Shown here piece after piece: positions 21,220-33,535 of a stretch of DNA of 64,000 nucleotides. Under the pieces are notes generated by a model that was not told where the DNA came from, searched no databases, and saw only the letters and a program-made list of their open reading frames with translations. Position numbers and translations under genes: made by a program. Numbering within the stretch: the first letter of the stretch is position 1; every line of letters starts with the position of its first letter. Source of the DNA: Agelaius tricolor (Eukaryota; Chordata; Aves; Passeriformes; Icteridae); contig JALJCS010000029.1 of assembly GCA_023055355.1 (NCBI GenBank), positions 186,001-250,000 of the forward strand. The letters are read 5' to 3'.

Positions 21220-21615
21220 CAGAGTGCCGCAGGCGTTTTCTCAGCCTGGAGAAGAGCAGACTCCGGGCAAGTTGTTAGAGCAGCTCTCCAGTAGCTGAAG
21301 ACAGCCTACCAGAAGGAGGCAGGTGAGCTACACAAGGGCACGGAGCGGTAGGAAAAGTGTGGATGGCTTTAAAACCTGAAGAGGATAGGTTTCCTTTGGC
21401 TATTGGGAAGAAATTCCTTGCCAAGACGGTTGTGAGACACTAGAACATGTTGTGGGTGACCAATTCCTGGAAGTGATCAAGGCCAGCTTGAATGGGTCTT
21501 TGAGCTTAAGGCGCTCTAGTGGAAGGTGTCCCTGACAATGACATGCTGGGGAGGACGTAGGTGAATTTAAGGTCCCTTCCAAAGCCAACCATTCCATTAT
21601 TCTATGGTAATCATT
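21220..21615 (+). mobile_element. CR1 LINE 3' end fragment
   Basis: It starts in a segment with CAGCCTGGAGAAGAGCAGAC and ends with GGTCCCTTCCAAAGCCAACC and ATTCTATGG, the CR1 tail. It is diverged, with small deletions. Confidence 0.75.
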
Positions 21616-21814
21616 CTGTACAGTAGCAGTAAGAAGTTGAAGCTAGAAATAACATATTCATGCTGAGAAACTGCTATCCAAGGAGTTGAACTGTTTGGGT
21701 CTCACATTTATGTGCCATTTAGCAATACTATATCTAATATCTACTCCTCGCTCTTTATCATACACGCAAGTATTTTATCATTAACGTTTCTGACATTTGG
21801 GAATTTTCTTCCCT

Positions 21815-21860
21815 TCTCTTTCTTTCTTTCTTTCTTTCTTTTTCTTTCTTTCGTTCTTTT

Positions 21861-21912
<52 letters not shown>

Positions 21913-21934
21913 TTTCTTTCTTTCTCTCTTTCTT

Positions 21935-21984
<50 letters not shown>

Positions 21985-21986
21985 TC
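21815..21986 (+). repeat. CTTT microsatellite
   Basis: About 40 units of CTTT, lightly interrupted by TTTTC, TTCG and CTCTC, with a CCTT-rich tail to about 22075. It generates spurious Lys/Glu/Arg and Phe/Leu/Ser frames on both strands. Confidence 0.95.
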
Positions 21987-22089
21987 CCCCACTTCCTTTC
22001 TTTACTGCCTTCCTTCTTTTATGTCCTTCTTTCTGCCAAGTCCTTCTGCCACTTCCTTCCCTCCCTCCCTCCACTTTGATGTTAATTTG

Positions 22090-22955
22090 CAAACTGTCAA
22101 GTAGTTACAGGAAATTACTCTTCTTAAATATCATTTTGAAGCTTAGAAATGAATAACAAAATTGTGTCAAAACAGGGCATTTAAAAGCCATCTGAAAGTG
22201 AGAACTAGCTATTGAAAAGTCAAAAATACAAAAATGAAATGATGGAGTGGATGGTTTTAAGGGATATTCTTTGTATGGCTTTGATACAAATGAGGATCTC
22301 AATTTTTACACCTTCTAAAAACACATCTTGAAACTTACTACTTTCCGTGACAAAAATATTTCCAAAACAAGGAAATTGATTTATGCAGATGAAAATATCA
22401 TCTCCCAAATAGTCCTCATCAAGTCCAAAAATTACCTTGCTTTTACATAGTAAGATTTATGGAGATTTCTATTCTCACACAAACAAAGAAGAATCGCTCA
22501 AATGACTAGAAAATTTTTAAAAGCAAAATAACCTTTAAGAAAAAAGATCCAAAAAAGAGCAGGGAATTATATACGTCCACACTTGTTACATGTTGGTTAC
22601 TAATATTGGCTCTAGTTTGTTGGCGAGTACACTTCCCATTCACGCACGCAGACACCCCTCTTCCTCCTGCACACAGATGTGTGATATTGGGTCTCAAAGA
22701 ATGGACTATTTGCTCTTAGATAGGTTTTGGTTCTCAAAGTCAAAGCGTAGTCTTCCTGGCTCTATTACCAGGATTTTGTTCCGGGAAGGGAATGTGCTTG
22801 TGCCTGTTAGAAATGGGGAGGAGGGGACAGAAAGCAAAGCCATTTGAAGACAACCTGCAGCAGAACTAAGAAAGAAGGGTGCTTCTTGACTGCACAGCAA
22901 AAGAAATATCGGGAGTAAAATGGAGGAAAACTTGAGGTGCTGATAGAGTTTTTCC
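22090..22955. other. Unannotated
   Basis: No gene or repeat family recognised. Confidence 0.5.
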
Positions 22956-22959
22956 TAGT

Positions 22960-25900
22960 GACAGCTTTCAAACGTACAGAAAACAGCACTTCCTCATTCA
23001 ATTCACATTAACATTGGAAGAAAAGGGGTTTTGGACAACTTTCTTTTGCTTCTTGCTAAACACTGCTGACACTCCGTGCAACTTCCAGAAAAAGATCAAG
23101 GATGCTTTTTGGACTGGGACAGTTTCTCCTTGCGAGACATAGTAGAAAAGCTTTTTGCTAAGATGTAGGCGACAAGAGACGCAGATTCAGAGATACGGAG
23201 CTCTCCGAAGGTAAGGGCCTCTCCCGGGCGTCTTTCGGCACAAGCCGTGCTCCGGAGCGCACCGCGACCGGCACAATGCTCTGTGTGCAAAGAAGCGGCT
23301 TCTTCGCCTCCGGGAGACGGAGACCGCGGCCGCGTCCTTAAAAGCCAAGAAAAAAGTCGCACAACATGGGGAGTGTGTGTGCAGCTCCCAAACTTAAAGA
23401 AAACAGTACCTCACCTCTCTCCTGCCTTTTCCATTCACATTACCATTCAAAAAGAAGGAGTTTTGGACAACTTTCTTTTGCTTCTTGCTAAACACTCTGC
23501 AGACCTCCGTGCAACTTCTAGAACAAGAGCGGAGATGCTTTCCGTACGGGCACAGTTTGTCCTGGCAAGACATAGTAAAAAAGCTTTTTGCTCAGTTTTA
23601 TGCGACGAGAGAGGCAGAAGGCAGAGATACGGAGCTCTCCGAAACGAAGCTCCCTGCCAGGGCGTCTTTCGTCAGAAGCCGCTCTCCGGAGAACACCGCC
23701 ACCGGCACAATGCTCTGTGCGGGAAGAAGCCGCTTCTTCGCCTCCGGGAGATGGAGAGAACGGCAGCTTCCCAAAGGCGAAGATGCAAGCCGCAGCACAC
23801 CGATATAGCGTGTGCAGCTTTCAAATTGATAGAAACGAGTACTTTAGTATTCTCCTGCCCTTTCATTCACATTAGATTCGAATAAAAGGAGTTTTGGGAC
23901 ACTATGTTTTTCTTCTTGTTAAACACTCTGCAGTCCTCTGTGCAACTTTTAGAAGATCGGGGATGTTTTGTGTACTGGCACAGTTTCTCCTTGCAAGATA
24001 TGGTGGAAAAGCTTTTTGCTGAGTGTTGAACGACAAGAACCTAAGAAGACGGAGATACGGAGCTCTCCGAAGCTAAGTGCCGGTCCCGGGCATCTTTCGG
24101 CAGAAGCCGCTCTCCGAAATGCACCGCGACCCAAACAATGCTCTGTGCGAAAAGAAGCCGCTTCTTCGCCTCCGGGAGACTCGGCCAGTGGCAGCTTCCC
24201 AAAGGCGAAGATGCAAGATGCACCACACAAGCACATTGTAGGCAACAGTCAGACTTAGAGAAAACAGTACTTTACTACTCTCCTGCCTTTTCTATTGTTC
24301 TTATATTCGAAAGGAACGAGTTCTGCACAACTATCTTTTCCGTATTGCAAAACTCTTTTCAGACCTCTGTACAAGCTTTAGAACATGATTTTGGATGTTT
24401 TATTTACTGGCAGTGTTTCTCTTTGCAAGATATGGTGAAAAAGCTTTTTGCTGAGTGTTGAGCGGCAAGACACGCAGAAGACGCAGATACGCAGCTCTCC
24501 GAAGCTAAGTGCCGGTCCACGGCTTCTTTCGGCACAAGGCGCTCTTCGAAAAGCACTGCGACCCAAACAATGCTCTGTGCGCAAAGAAGCCGATTCTTCG
24601 CCTCCGGGAGACGGAGAGTGCGGCATCTTCCCAATGGCGAAGATGCAAGTCGCACCACACAGCAACAGTGTGGGCAGCATCCAGACTTAGAGAAAACAGT
24701 ATTTTACCACTCTCCTGCCTTTTCCGTTGTTATTATATTCGAAAGGAACGAGTTTTGGACAACTAGCTTTCCTTCTTGCAAAACTCTTTTCAGACCTCCG
24801 TGCAAGTTTAGAACATGATTTTGGATGTTTTCTATACTGGCAGTGTTTCTCTTTGCAAGATATGGTGGAAAAAGCTTATTGCTGAGTGTTGAGCGGCAAG
24901 ACACGCAGAAGACGCAGATACGCAGCTCTCCGATGCTAAGTGCCGGTCCACGGCTTCTTTCGGCACAAACCGCTCTCAGGAGCTCCCTGCGCTCGGCACA
25001 ATGTTGTGCGCAAAGAAGCCGATTCTTCGCCTCCGGGAGACTCGGCGAGCGGCAGCTTCCCAAAGGCGAAGATGCAAACCGCTCCACGCAGGCACAGTGT
25101 GGGCAGCATCCAGACTTCGAGAAAACAGTATTTTAACACTCTCCTGCCTTTTCCATTGTTATTAAATTCGAAAGGAACGAGTTCTGCACAACTATCTTTT
25201 CCGTATTGCAAAACTCTTTTCAGACCTCTGTGCAAGCTTTAGAACATGATTTTGGATGTTTTATTTACTGGCAGTGTTTCTCTTTGCAAGGTATGGTGAA
25301 AAAGCTTATTGCTGAGTGTTGAGCGGCAAGACACGCAGAAGACGCAGATACGGAGCTCTCCGAAACTAAGTGCGGGTCCACGGCTTCTTTCGGCACAAGC
25401 CGCTCTTAGGTGCTCACTGCGACCGACCCAATGCTCTGTGTGCGAAGAAGCCGCTTCTTCGCCTCCGGGAGACGGAGAGTGCGGCATCTTCCCAAAGGCG
25501 AAGATGCTAGTCGCACCACACAGCAACAGTGTGGGCAGCATTCAGACTTAGAGAAAATAGTATTTTACCACTCTCCTGCCTTTTCCATTGTTATTATATT
25601 CGAAAGGAACGAGTTCTGCACAACTATCTTTTCCGTATTGCAAAACTCTTTTCAGACCTCTGCGCAAGCTTTAGAACATGATTTTGGATGTTTTATTGAC
25701 TGGCAGTGTTTCTCTTTGCAAGGTATGGTGAAAAAGCTTTTTGCTGAGTGTTGAGCGGCAAGACACGCAGAAGACGCAGATACGGAGCTCTCCGAAACTA
25801 AGTGCGGGTCCACGGCTTCTTTCGGCACAAGCCGCTCTTAGGTGCTCACTGCGACCGACCCAATGCTCTGTGTGCGAAGAAGCCGCTTCTTCGCCTCCGG

Positions 25901-28200
25901 GAGACGGAGAGTGCGGCATCTTCCCAAAGGCGAAGATGCTAGTCGCACCACACAGCAACAGTGTGGGCAGCATTCAGACTTAGAGAAAACAGTATTTTAA
26001 CACTCTCCTGCCTTTTCCATTGTTATTATATTCGAAAGGAACGAGTTCTGCACAACTATCTTTTCCGTATTGCAAAACTCTTTTCAGACCTCTGCGCAAG
26101 CTTTAGAACATGATTTTGGATGTTTTATTTACTGGCAGTGTTTCTCTTTGCAAGGTATGGTGAAAAAGCTTTTTGCTGAGTGTTGAGCGGCAAGACACGC
26201 AGAAGACGCAGATACGGAGCTCTCCGAAACTAAGTGCGGGTCCACGGCTTCTTTCGGCACAAGCCGCTCTTAGGTGCTCACTGCGACCGACCCAATGCTC
26301 TGTGTGCGAAGAAGCCGCTTCTTCGCCTCCGGGAGACGGAGAGTGCGGCATCTTCCCAAAGGCGAAGATGCTAGTCGCACCACACAGCAACAGTGTGGGC
26401 AGCATTCAGACTTAGAGAAAACAGTATTTTAACACTCTCCTGCCTTTTCCATTGTTATTATATTCGAAAGGAACGAGTTCTGCACAACTATCTTTTCCGT
26501 ATTGCAAAACTCTTTTCAGACCTCTGCGCAAGCTTTAGAACATGATTTTGGATGTTTTATTTACTGGCAGTGTTTCTCTTTGCAAGGTATGGTGAAAAAG
26601 CTTTTTGCTGAGTGTTGAGCGGCAAGACACGCAGAAGACGCAGATACGGAGCTCTCCGAAACTAAGTGCGGGTCCACGGCTTCTTTCGGCACAAGCCGCT
26701 CTTAGGTGCTCACTGCGACCGACCCAATGCTCTGTGTGCGAAGAAGCCGCTTCTTCGCCTCCGGGAGACGGAGAGAGCGGCATCTTCCCAAAGGCGAAGA
26801 TTCAAACCGCACCACGCAGGCACAGTGTGGGCAGCATCCAGACTTAGAGAAAACAGTATTTTACCACTCTCCTGCCTTTTCCATTGTTATTAAATTCGAA
26901 AGGAACGAGTTCTGCACAACTATCTTTTCCGTATTGCAAAACTCTTTTCAGACCTCTGTACAAGCTTTAGAACATGATTTTGGATGTTTTATTTACTGGC
27001 AGTGTTTCTCTTTGCAAGGTATGGTGGAAAAAAGCTTTTTGCTGAGTGTTGAGCGGCAAGACACGCAGAAGACGCAGATACGGAGCTCTCCGAAACTAAG
27101 TGCGGGTCCACGGCTTCTTTCGGCACAAACCGCTCTCAGGAGCTCCCTGCGCTCGGCACAATGTTGTGCGCAAAGAAGCCGCTTCTTCGCCTCCGGGAGA
27201 CTCGACGAGCGGCAGCTTCCCAAAGGCGAAGATGCAAACCGCACCACGCAGGCACAGTGTGGGCAGCATCCAGACTTCGAGAAAACAGTATTTTACCACT
27301 CTCCTGCCTTTTCCATTGTTATTAAATTCGAAAGGAACGAGTTCTGCACAACTATCTTTTCCGTATTGCAAAACTCTTTTCAGACCTCTGTACAAGCTTT
27401 AGAACATGATTTTGGATGTTTTATTTACTGGCAGTGTTTCTCTTTGCAAGGTATGGTGAAAAAGCTTATTGCTGAGTGTTGAGCGGCAAGACACGCAGAA
27501 GACGCAGATACGCAGCTCTCCGAAACTAAGTGCGGGTCCACGGCTTCTTTCGGCACAAGCCGCGCTTAGGTGCTCACTGCGACCGACCCAATGCTCTGTG
27601 TGCGAAGAAGCCGCTTCTTCGCCTCCGGGAGACGGAGAGTGCGGCAGCTTCCCGAAAGCGAAGGTGCAAGTCGCACCACACAAGCACATTGTGGGCAGCA
27701 TTCAGACTTAGAGAAAACAGTATTTTACCACCCTCCTGCCTTTTCCATTGTTATTAAATTCGAAAGGAACGAGTTCTGCACAACTATCTTTTCCGTATTG
27801 CAAAACTCTTTTCAGACCTCCGTGCAAGTTTAGAACATGATTTTGGATGTTTTATTTACTGGCAGTGTTTCTCTTTGCAAGATATGGTGAAAAAGCTTTT
27901 TGCTGAGTGTTGAGCGGCAAGACACGCAGAAGACGCAGATACGCAGCTCTCCGAAGCTAAGTGCCGGTCCCCGGCTTCTTTCGGCACAAGCCGCTCTTAG
28001 GTGCTCACCGCGACGCAAACAATGCTCTGTGTGCGAAGAAGCCGCTTCTTCGCCTCCGGGAGACTCGGCTAGCAGCAGCTTCCGAAACGCGAAAAACAAA
28101 TATTAACACCACCGGCATTGTGTCCCGGGCGTCTTTCGGCACAAGCGCCGCACCGGAGCGTACCGCCCCTGGCACAATGCTCTGTGCGCGAAGAACATAA
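22960..28200 (+). repeat. Tandem array of 430-432 bp units
   Basis: About twelve units and a partial thirteenth. The landmark CTTCTTCGCCTCCGGGAGA falls near 23301, 23731, 24161, 24594, 25023, 25455, 25887, 26319, 26751, 27181, 27613 and 28045. Each unit has a CpG-rich half (AGACGCAGATACGGAGCTCT, then the landmark) and an AT-rich half (CTCTCCTGCCTTTTCCATTG, then GAACATGATTTTGGATGTTT). Units from about 25300 to 26800 are nearly identical with an exact 432-bp step. The first three and the last are the most diverged. Each unit has an inverted repeat with 9-bp arms around the landmark (25442-25462 in unit 6). I recognise no named satellite. It ends at the start of a retroviral env remnant. Confidence 0.95.
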
Positions 28201-28202
28201 GC

Positions 28203-28727
28203 TTTAGACGCCCTTGCCTCAATTGTGTACAGGTTTGGGCGCTCCTCTCGATTAATTTTACCATTCCTGACAGCAGGTGTCGCTGTTGGTCAAGCTTTGA
28301 GTATGCTTAAGAAGTTGCGATGCTGGGTGGTCAACTCAAGGTAAGATCAGCGACTTTAAATCAGGTTCTCACTGGTGTAGATACCATTAGTCATTGCACA
28401 CTGCAAAATAAAGCTGCTCTAGCTTTCTTGTTAGCACATGGGCAAGAGTGTGAGGATTTTGAAGGAATGTGTTTTTTGAACCTCTCTAACCCTTCTGCAG
28501 TCATTCACTGGAAACTCAAACAAGGCCAAGATAACATGAAGAAATTGATTGGGAATGAGAGGGTTACGCATGAATGGTTTGAGAGATGGGAAACAACTCG
28601 ATGGTTGGAAGATCTTGTCAAGGGAACTTTGTTGTTACTAGTAGTCATTATTAGATTGCTTCTTGTTATTCCATGCATCATGAAACTGGTGAGCCTCTTG
28701 GAAGTAAATACAGTGAAAAGGGTTTAG
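28203..28727 (+). pseudogene. env: Second retroviral env, transmembrane subunit remnant
   Basis: This is a different retrovirus from the provirus at 3.3-16 kb. A possible furin-type site (RSSR) at about 28240-28250 precedes a fusion-peptide-like stretch (LTAGVAVGQALSML). A frameshift near 28300-28345 moves to the frame that stays open from 28320 to the stop at 28727. That part has the immunosuppressive-domain region LQNKAALAFLLAHG, and then CEDFEGMCF, where the usual CX6CC has lost its last Cys. A membrane anchor (LLLLVVIIRLLLVIP) and short tail follow. The gamma- or alpharetrovirus-like type is inferred from this region. The surface subunit, pol and gag are absent; the satellite array takes their place. 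Confidence 0.85.
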
Positions 28728-28740
28728 CTGGTGCAAGACA

Positions 28741-28753
28741 AAGAAGGGGGAAA
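28741..28753 (+). other. Polypurine tract
   Basis: AAGAAGGGGGAAA sits directly before the LTR start, as needed for plus-strand priming in retroviruses. It confirms that this is the 3' end of a provirus. Confidence 0.75.
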
Positions 28754-28754
28754 T

Positions 28755-29141
28755 TGTAGCAATGTAGCTGAACCTCTTAGACTAAAGGGTGCACCAGCCA
28801 TCCAGCTGGAATATGTTCTTCTCAGAATTTTCTCAGAGCCCTCTGGAATTCATCAAGGTTACTAAGACATAAGCCGTGCTAAAAGAAGAAAGAGAAGTTG
28901 AGAAACCAAATTCCAAGACTACAAGAACTCGATAACGGGGGGCAGCAAAGCGCCTGGACTGTAACCAAACGTATCTTCTGAGAGGTACACACAGAATGTG
29001 TGGACATAACAAAGGCACCAAGATAAAAATGCGGGCCTAGCGTGTGCAGAGATTTAGAATGTGTAAGTGCATCATGTCAACAATCAACGGCTTCTGCTTA
29101 ATCCTCTCGCTCCGTTGTCCTGGAGTGCTGAATTTCCCACA
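28755..29141 (+). mobile_element. 3' LTR of the second retrovirus
   Basis: It starts TGTAGCAATGTAGC after the polypurine tract and probably ends at AATTTCCCACA (29141), giving a 387-bp LTR with TGT...ACA ends. A GATAAAAATG at about 29022 may be its TATA box. The right end is a judgement, and no matching 5' LTR is present. Confidence 0.65.
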
Positions 29142-32100
29142 AGGAAAGCCCTACTAAAAGGGCTCTGATTTTAATGATAGTTGCTGTCTAGACGATGAAT
29201 AATGGGACTAGTTCTTTCAAATCCTTCCCTCGCTGACATCTGTAAGTTTCATCTTTTCCTGATTGTACTGGTGGCTATACATCAGTTATGACTAGAAAGG
29301 AATGAGTTTTAGGGATATGTGGCAAGGAAATTGGTAGCTCTGCTTCCATTTCCATTGTCTAAGAAGAATTCTGGTTAGTTTTGGACTTTTCATAGACCTC
29401 TGACTAGATTGCATTTGTCTTTGATTGAGCCTGTAAATTTTAGGCTACTAGGCTTGACCAATGAATAGAAAAGGGAAAGTCACACAGCTTAGGTGGTTCT
29501 CTTGTCAACAACTTCTCAATAGTAGGGCGATTTCTGTCCTCAAGTTTGTTACTTCAGCTAGCAGATTATGCTCACTCCAAAAGAAGGTGAGAAGTTTGCT
29601 ACCCTAAATGGTCCGAGAATTCTGCCTGCTTCTTTGTGACTCTTTTGTATGACTGGGTTCTGTATTATTGGAGTTTGTTATAAAAAGTTGGATTAAATTG
29701 CGTGCGTCCGCTCTTGGGGGAAACAGTATTTAGCCAATAACATCTAGGCTTTTATCGACCTGAGACTGTCTGAACGGACCGGACACTTTAAACACAGTAA
29801 TTCCTGCTAGTTCCAATTCCATTTTTAGACTCGACAAACCGAATGGTAAACCTGCACCAGTAGGGAGGGACATTGGACTTTCTCCTTTTTAGAGAGAAAC
29901 TAATGAAAAAGTTTCAGCAGAATCATAGCAGGCTGTAAAATAAGAAAAGCATCATGAAAAGAGGCCAATCCTATCCTCTTAGATATGGCTAGTTGTGATT
30001 GGACATGAATGAAATATGTCAACTCTGTGTTCCTGGGTATCGCATCAGTAACAGCTACTTCAGCTGCTGTAGTTGTCTCCTAAAGCTAAGAACAGAATCC
30101 AAAGAATTGTGATTCCATGGTCCCAATTCACCCTGTGATGGTGACAGGTGAAAAAGGAGTGGAAGGTGCACGGGGAAATTAACTTGAATGGCCTATCTAA
30201 ATCAGCAGCCACTGATTTCCTGAAAACTTCAACAGGTCAGTTGACCTGTTGGGATTCTTTTAATCCATGGTCATGTTTTTCTTGGGATTCTTGTAACCTT
30301 TCCCCATTCGTTCAGCCTTTGCCCTCAAGCCTTTGCTGACATTTCAAGTATCTCGACAAGCTGGAAATGTGTTGTCTTTCTTTATCATGTCATAATTCCC
30401 TTCAAAGGCTTGTTTGCCTCAAGTCTTATTTTTGCTGGTTTTCTGCTAGTTCATTGTCAGAGGGCAGCAGGTGCTTTGTAAGAGCAAGTACACAATCCTA
30501 TAGCTTGCTTTTCTTTTGATTTGGCCTGTCTAGAAAACTGAATGACTGAACATTTCCAACAGAATTTTCTCTCCCCATTATGTTTCACCGGAAGGGCAGA
30601 TGCAAATCATCTACTTAAACTCTTGGCACGGAAGAAAATAGTGGTTTGCTGCTGCATATAGGTAGAAGCTTACAAAAGGAAGGCCTTGGGCTGAGGCCCG
30701 ATACTTTGGCTAAGTAGAAAAGGACTATGGGAAGGTGAGGCCGCTGAATCAGAGGTAGATCAACAAGTTCTAGAATGGTCACGTGTTCACGGCGTGGTGT
30801 ATGATGGTTGGTTGAATGAATTTTGTTATGGCTTAAAGCTGTGGAACTGATAAAGGCCTGAGTGCTTCAAAAGCCTGGTTTTTGCAAAAAAGCAGCTCTC
30901 CTCTGCACCTGCCTGGGGACTCTGCATCACTAGGGACCCTCACTCCCAGTTTGCCAAGGAGATGATCAGTAGGAATGTTGCAGAGCTGCTGTGTCCATAT
31001 GAACGGAATGGCAAAGAGTGAAGCGGTGGGTATTTTTGGGCTTTAATACAATGCTGCTGCATTGGGGCCAGTTTAGTCGGTTTTCCATCAGTGGCCTTTC
31101 TGTCTAGAAGTACACTGCCCAGAGTCTTTCTAGCATGTGATGCCATTTCCTTCCTGTTGTTTTAATACCTTCCTTCAGTTGAAAGGATGATACAATCTTT
31201 ACATTTTGAAGATCCCTATTAGGAAACACTATGCCAGAGGAGTCATTGCTCCCTTTTCTTCTGCCTCCTTTGTAATTTTCAGAGACTCATTTCAAATTTC
31301 TGCTAATGTCGAGAAAAATACTGAGACTACTCAGCAGGGTTGAGGCTCTCAGCTGCTTTCCTCTTTCATACTGCTTCATACTGTATGTGACTTAATGGCC
31401 TGGTTTTGTCATCCGCATTTTGCTGTGATCTGTGAACACAAAAAGAAGTCTTTGTTTTTTGCAAGAACTACCCCTAGGAGGATTTGTGTTCCTTTTGATT
31501 TCTACGGTGTTAGCCCTGTTGCAGAAAAAAAGGAGATTGTACCCTCTTCTTGTGCTCTCATTCCCTCCTCTCTGCTTTGCATGTCCTAGTTAATCTACTG
31601 CCATGACTCATTTGGCATCATCTCATCGTGCAAATTCTGCACAGTTGCATGGACTTACAAATGCCAGTTGCCAAGGAGCTAATATAACCATTCAAAGATT
31701 AAAGAATTGTAGGGCTGGGCAAGTTCAGCTGCTGAAACTGTAAGTGGTTAAGTCATGCCATATTAAAGAGACAGAGCAAAGCAGTTCATCTAGGACTTTG
31801 AACTGGACACCTCCGAGAATAACAGCTTGACAGCAATGACACAGCCATCTTCCTAGCTGTATTCCAGAAAGAGAAAAGGGACACCTTCAATGGTTAAGAT
31901 GTTTGGCATGAGAAAACAGCAAGAAATGTAGCCCAAAATACTTGAGCCAGATAAAGTGCGTTTTTCTCGTGAGAATTTTGCAGTTGTTCTTTCTTGTCTG
32001 TGCCTTTACTTTTCACAGAAGACAGGGAGGGCGTTCAATTATTATTGTTCTTTTGTTTTCTATTCTTGGCCTCCCTCTTTCCACCTGCCATTAACAATTT

Positions 32101-33419
32101 TGCCTTTCTTGACTGGCTTGTCTTTCTTTACTTCTAGAAGGTTACATGAGGTCCTCCAACCTTGTCATAAACATTCGCATACAGTGGAAAGGAGTAGAAG
32201 GTACATCTAAATGCACAAAACAGACCCAGAAAAATAGAGTTTTTTTACAGTCTTCTGTGAGAACAAGATCTCTTTGAACTGAGTAATGCTTTAACTTTTA
32301 GTCCACTCATTACTATTATTACAAGTGTTTGGCCTTTAGTACATAGCCTTTGAAATCATCCAGCCCAATATTTTTGGCTAATTTTTTTTTTATTTCTCTC
32401 AGGGACTTTGTTTCTTAAGGAACAGTCCAGAGCAAAAGCGTCCACGGTAGAGTTATGCTGCCATAATAAAAGCGTCATAAATTCTGGTACAGTTTGTGCT
32501 GGTAATAGGTCTAGGAAAGAAAGGTTTTACATCTTTTTTGACTTTCAAATGTAACCATTATTTGAAACAGTTAAGAGTTGGGCTTTCCCCCCCTCCAAAA
32601 TACTTCTCTCTGGAATGTTACTCAGGGATTACACATAAAAGCTCACCCCGTAAAATATGTTGTGGATAATCTGCAGTAAGCGCAGCTTAGCAGCTAGAGA
32701 TGATTATGTGGGTTAAATGACATTCCTTCTGCGGTGATGGAAACTCTGTCTACGCAGACATACTCAACAAAAGTTACCATGGCTTAGCTCCTCTCCTAAA
32801 CTTCATGTGCATTTTAAAACTTTCCAAGAAGGTGAATTCAAGCTCCTTCATTGCTCTGTGCTGGAGTCCCAAGAAAATATCAGTGTGCTTTTTGTCCTTT
32901 ACAGCTGTCATTGCTTAGCTCTTGAACATGAGACTCTCTCATGACTGATGAAAGTTGTCTAGTTAAGAGTGGGTCAAAGACACGCTCCTGCTCTAGAAGG
33001 AGATGAGAAGGTTTCTGCAGTCTTTGTCATCTCTACTGCTTGTGATTTCTAGACAAAACCAGTGGGAAGTTTTCTGAAGGCAGTCCAGAAGCTGGCAATA
33101 TGGACAGCTTACAACCAAACACTTGCTGCACTGCTACCACGGTGATACCAGGAAGGACTTAAAAAATTTAAACGGGCAAACAAAGCAGTTGGAAGGAAAA
33201 GAACATTAACCATTATTCCATGCTTCTAATATATCCTCCTTTAAGTCATCATTTTCCTGCAGTTTAACGGCTTGCCTTGGTATCCCTCAAAAGGAAATCT
33301 GAGACAGAGTAAGCTTTTGAATGCAGTAGATGTGACACGTGCAGGCCAAGTTGCCTTTGTTGACATCAAATGCCAGTTATGCTTGAGCTACCCTTTGCTT
33401 AAGGTACTTCGCTTACACT
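29142..33419. other. Unannotated
   Basis: No supported genes or repeat families in about 4.3 kb. Short open frames only. Confidence 0.5.
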
Positions 33420-33535
33420 AAGAATTTTACTCATCATTGAGCAAATTTTGCTGTCATGATTGAGTAAATTTTATTCATGATAGAGTGAATTTTACTGTCA
33501 CTCAGAATTTTACTGTCATGATTGGCATGGAAACT
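33420..33535 (+). repeat. Short degenerate tandem repeat
   Basis: Four to five copies of a 20-36 base motif of the form AATTTTACTGTCATGATTG. Confidence 0.75.

Noticed and set aside
21741..22156. Long Lys/Glu-Arg and Phe/Leu-Ser frames on both strands
   Set aside because: They are translations of the CTTT microsatellite.
22960..28200. CRISPR-like array
   Set aside because: The units are 432 bp and continuous, with no short repeat and unique spacer pattern, and the DNA is eukaryotic.
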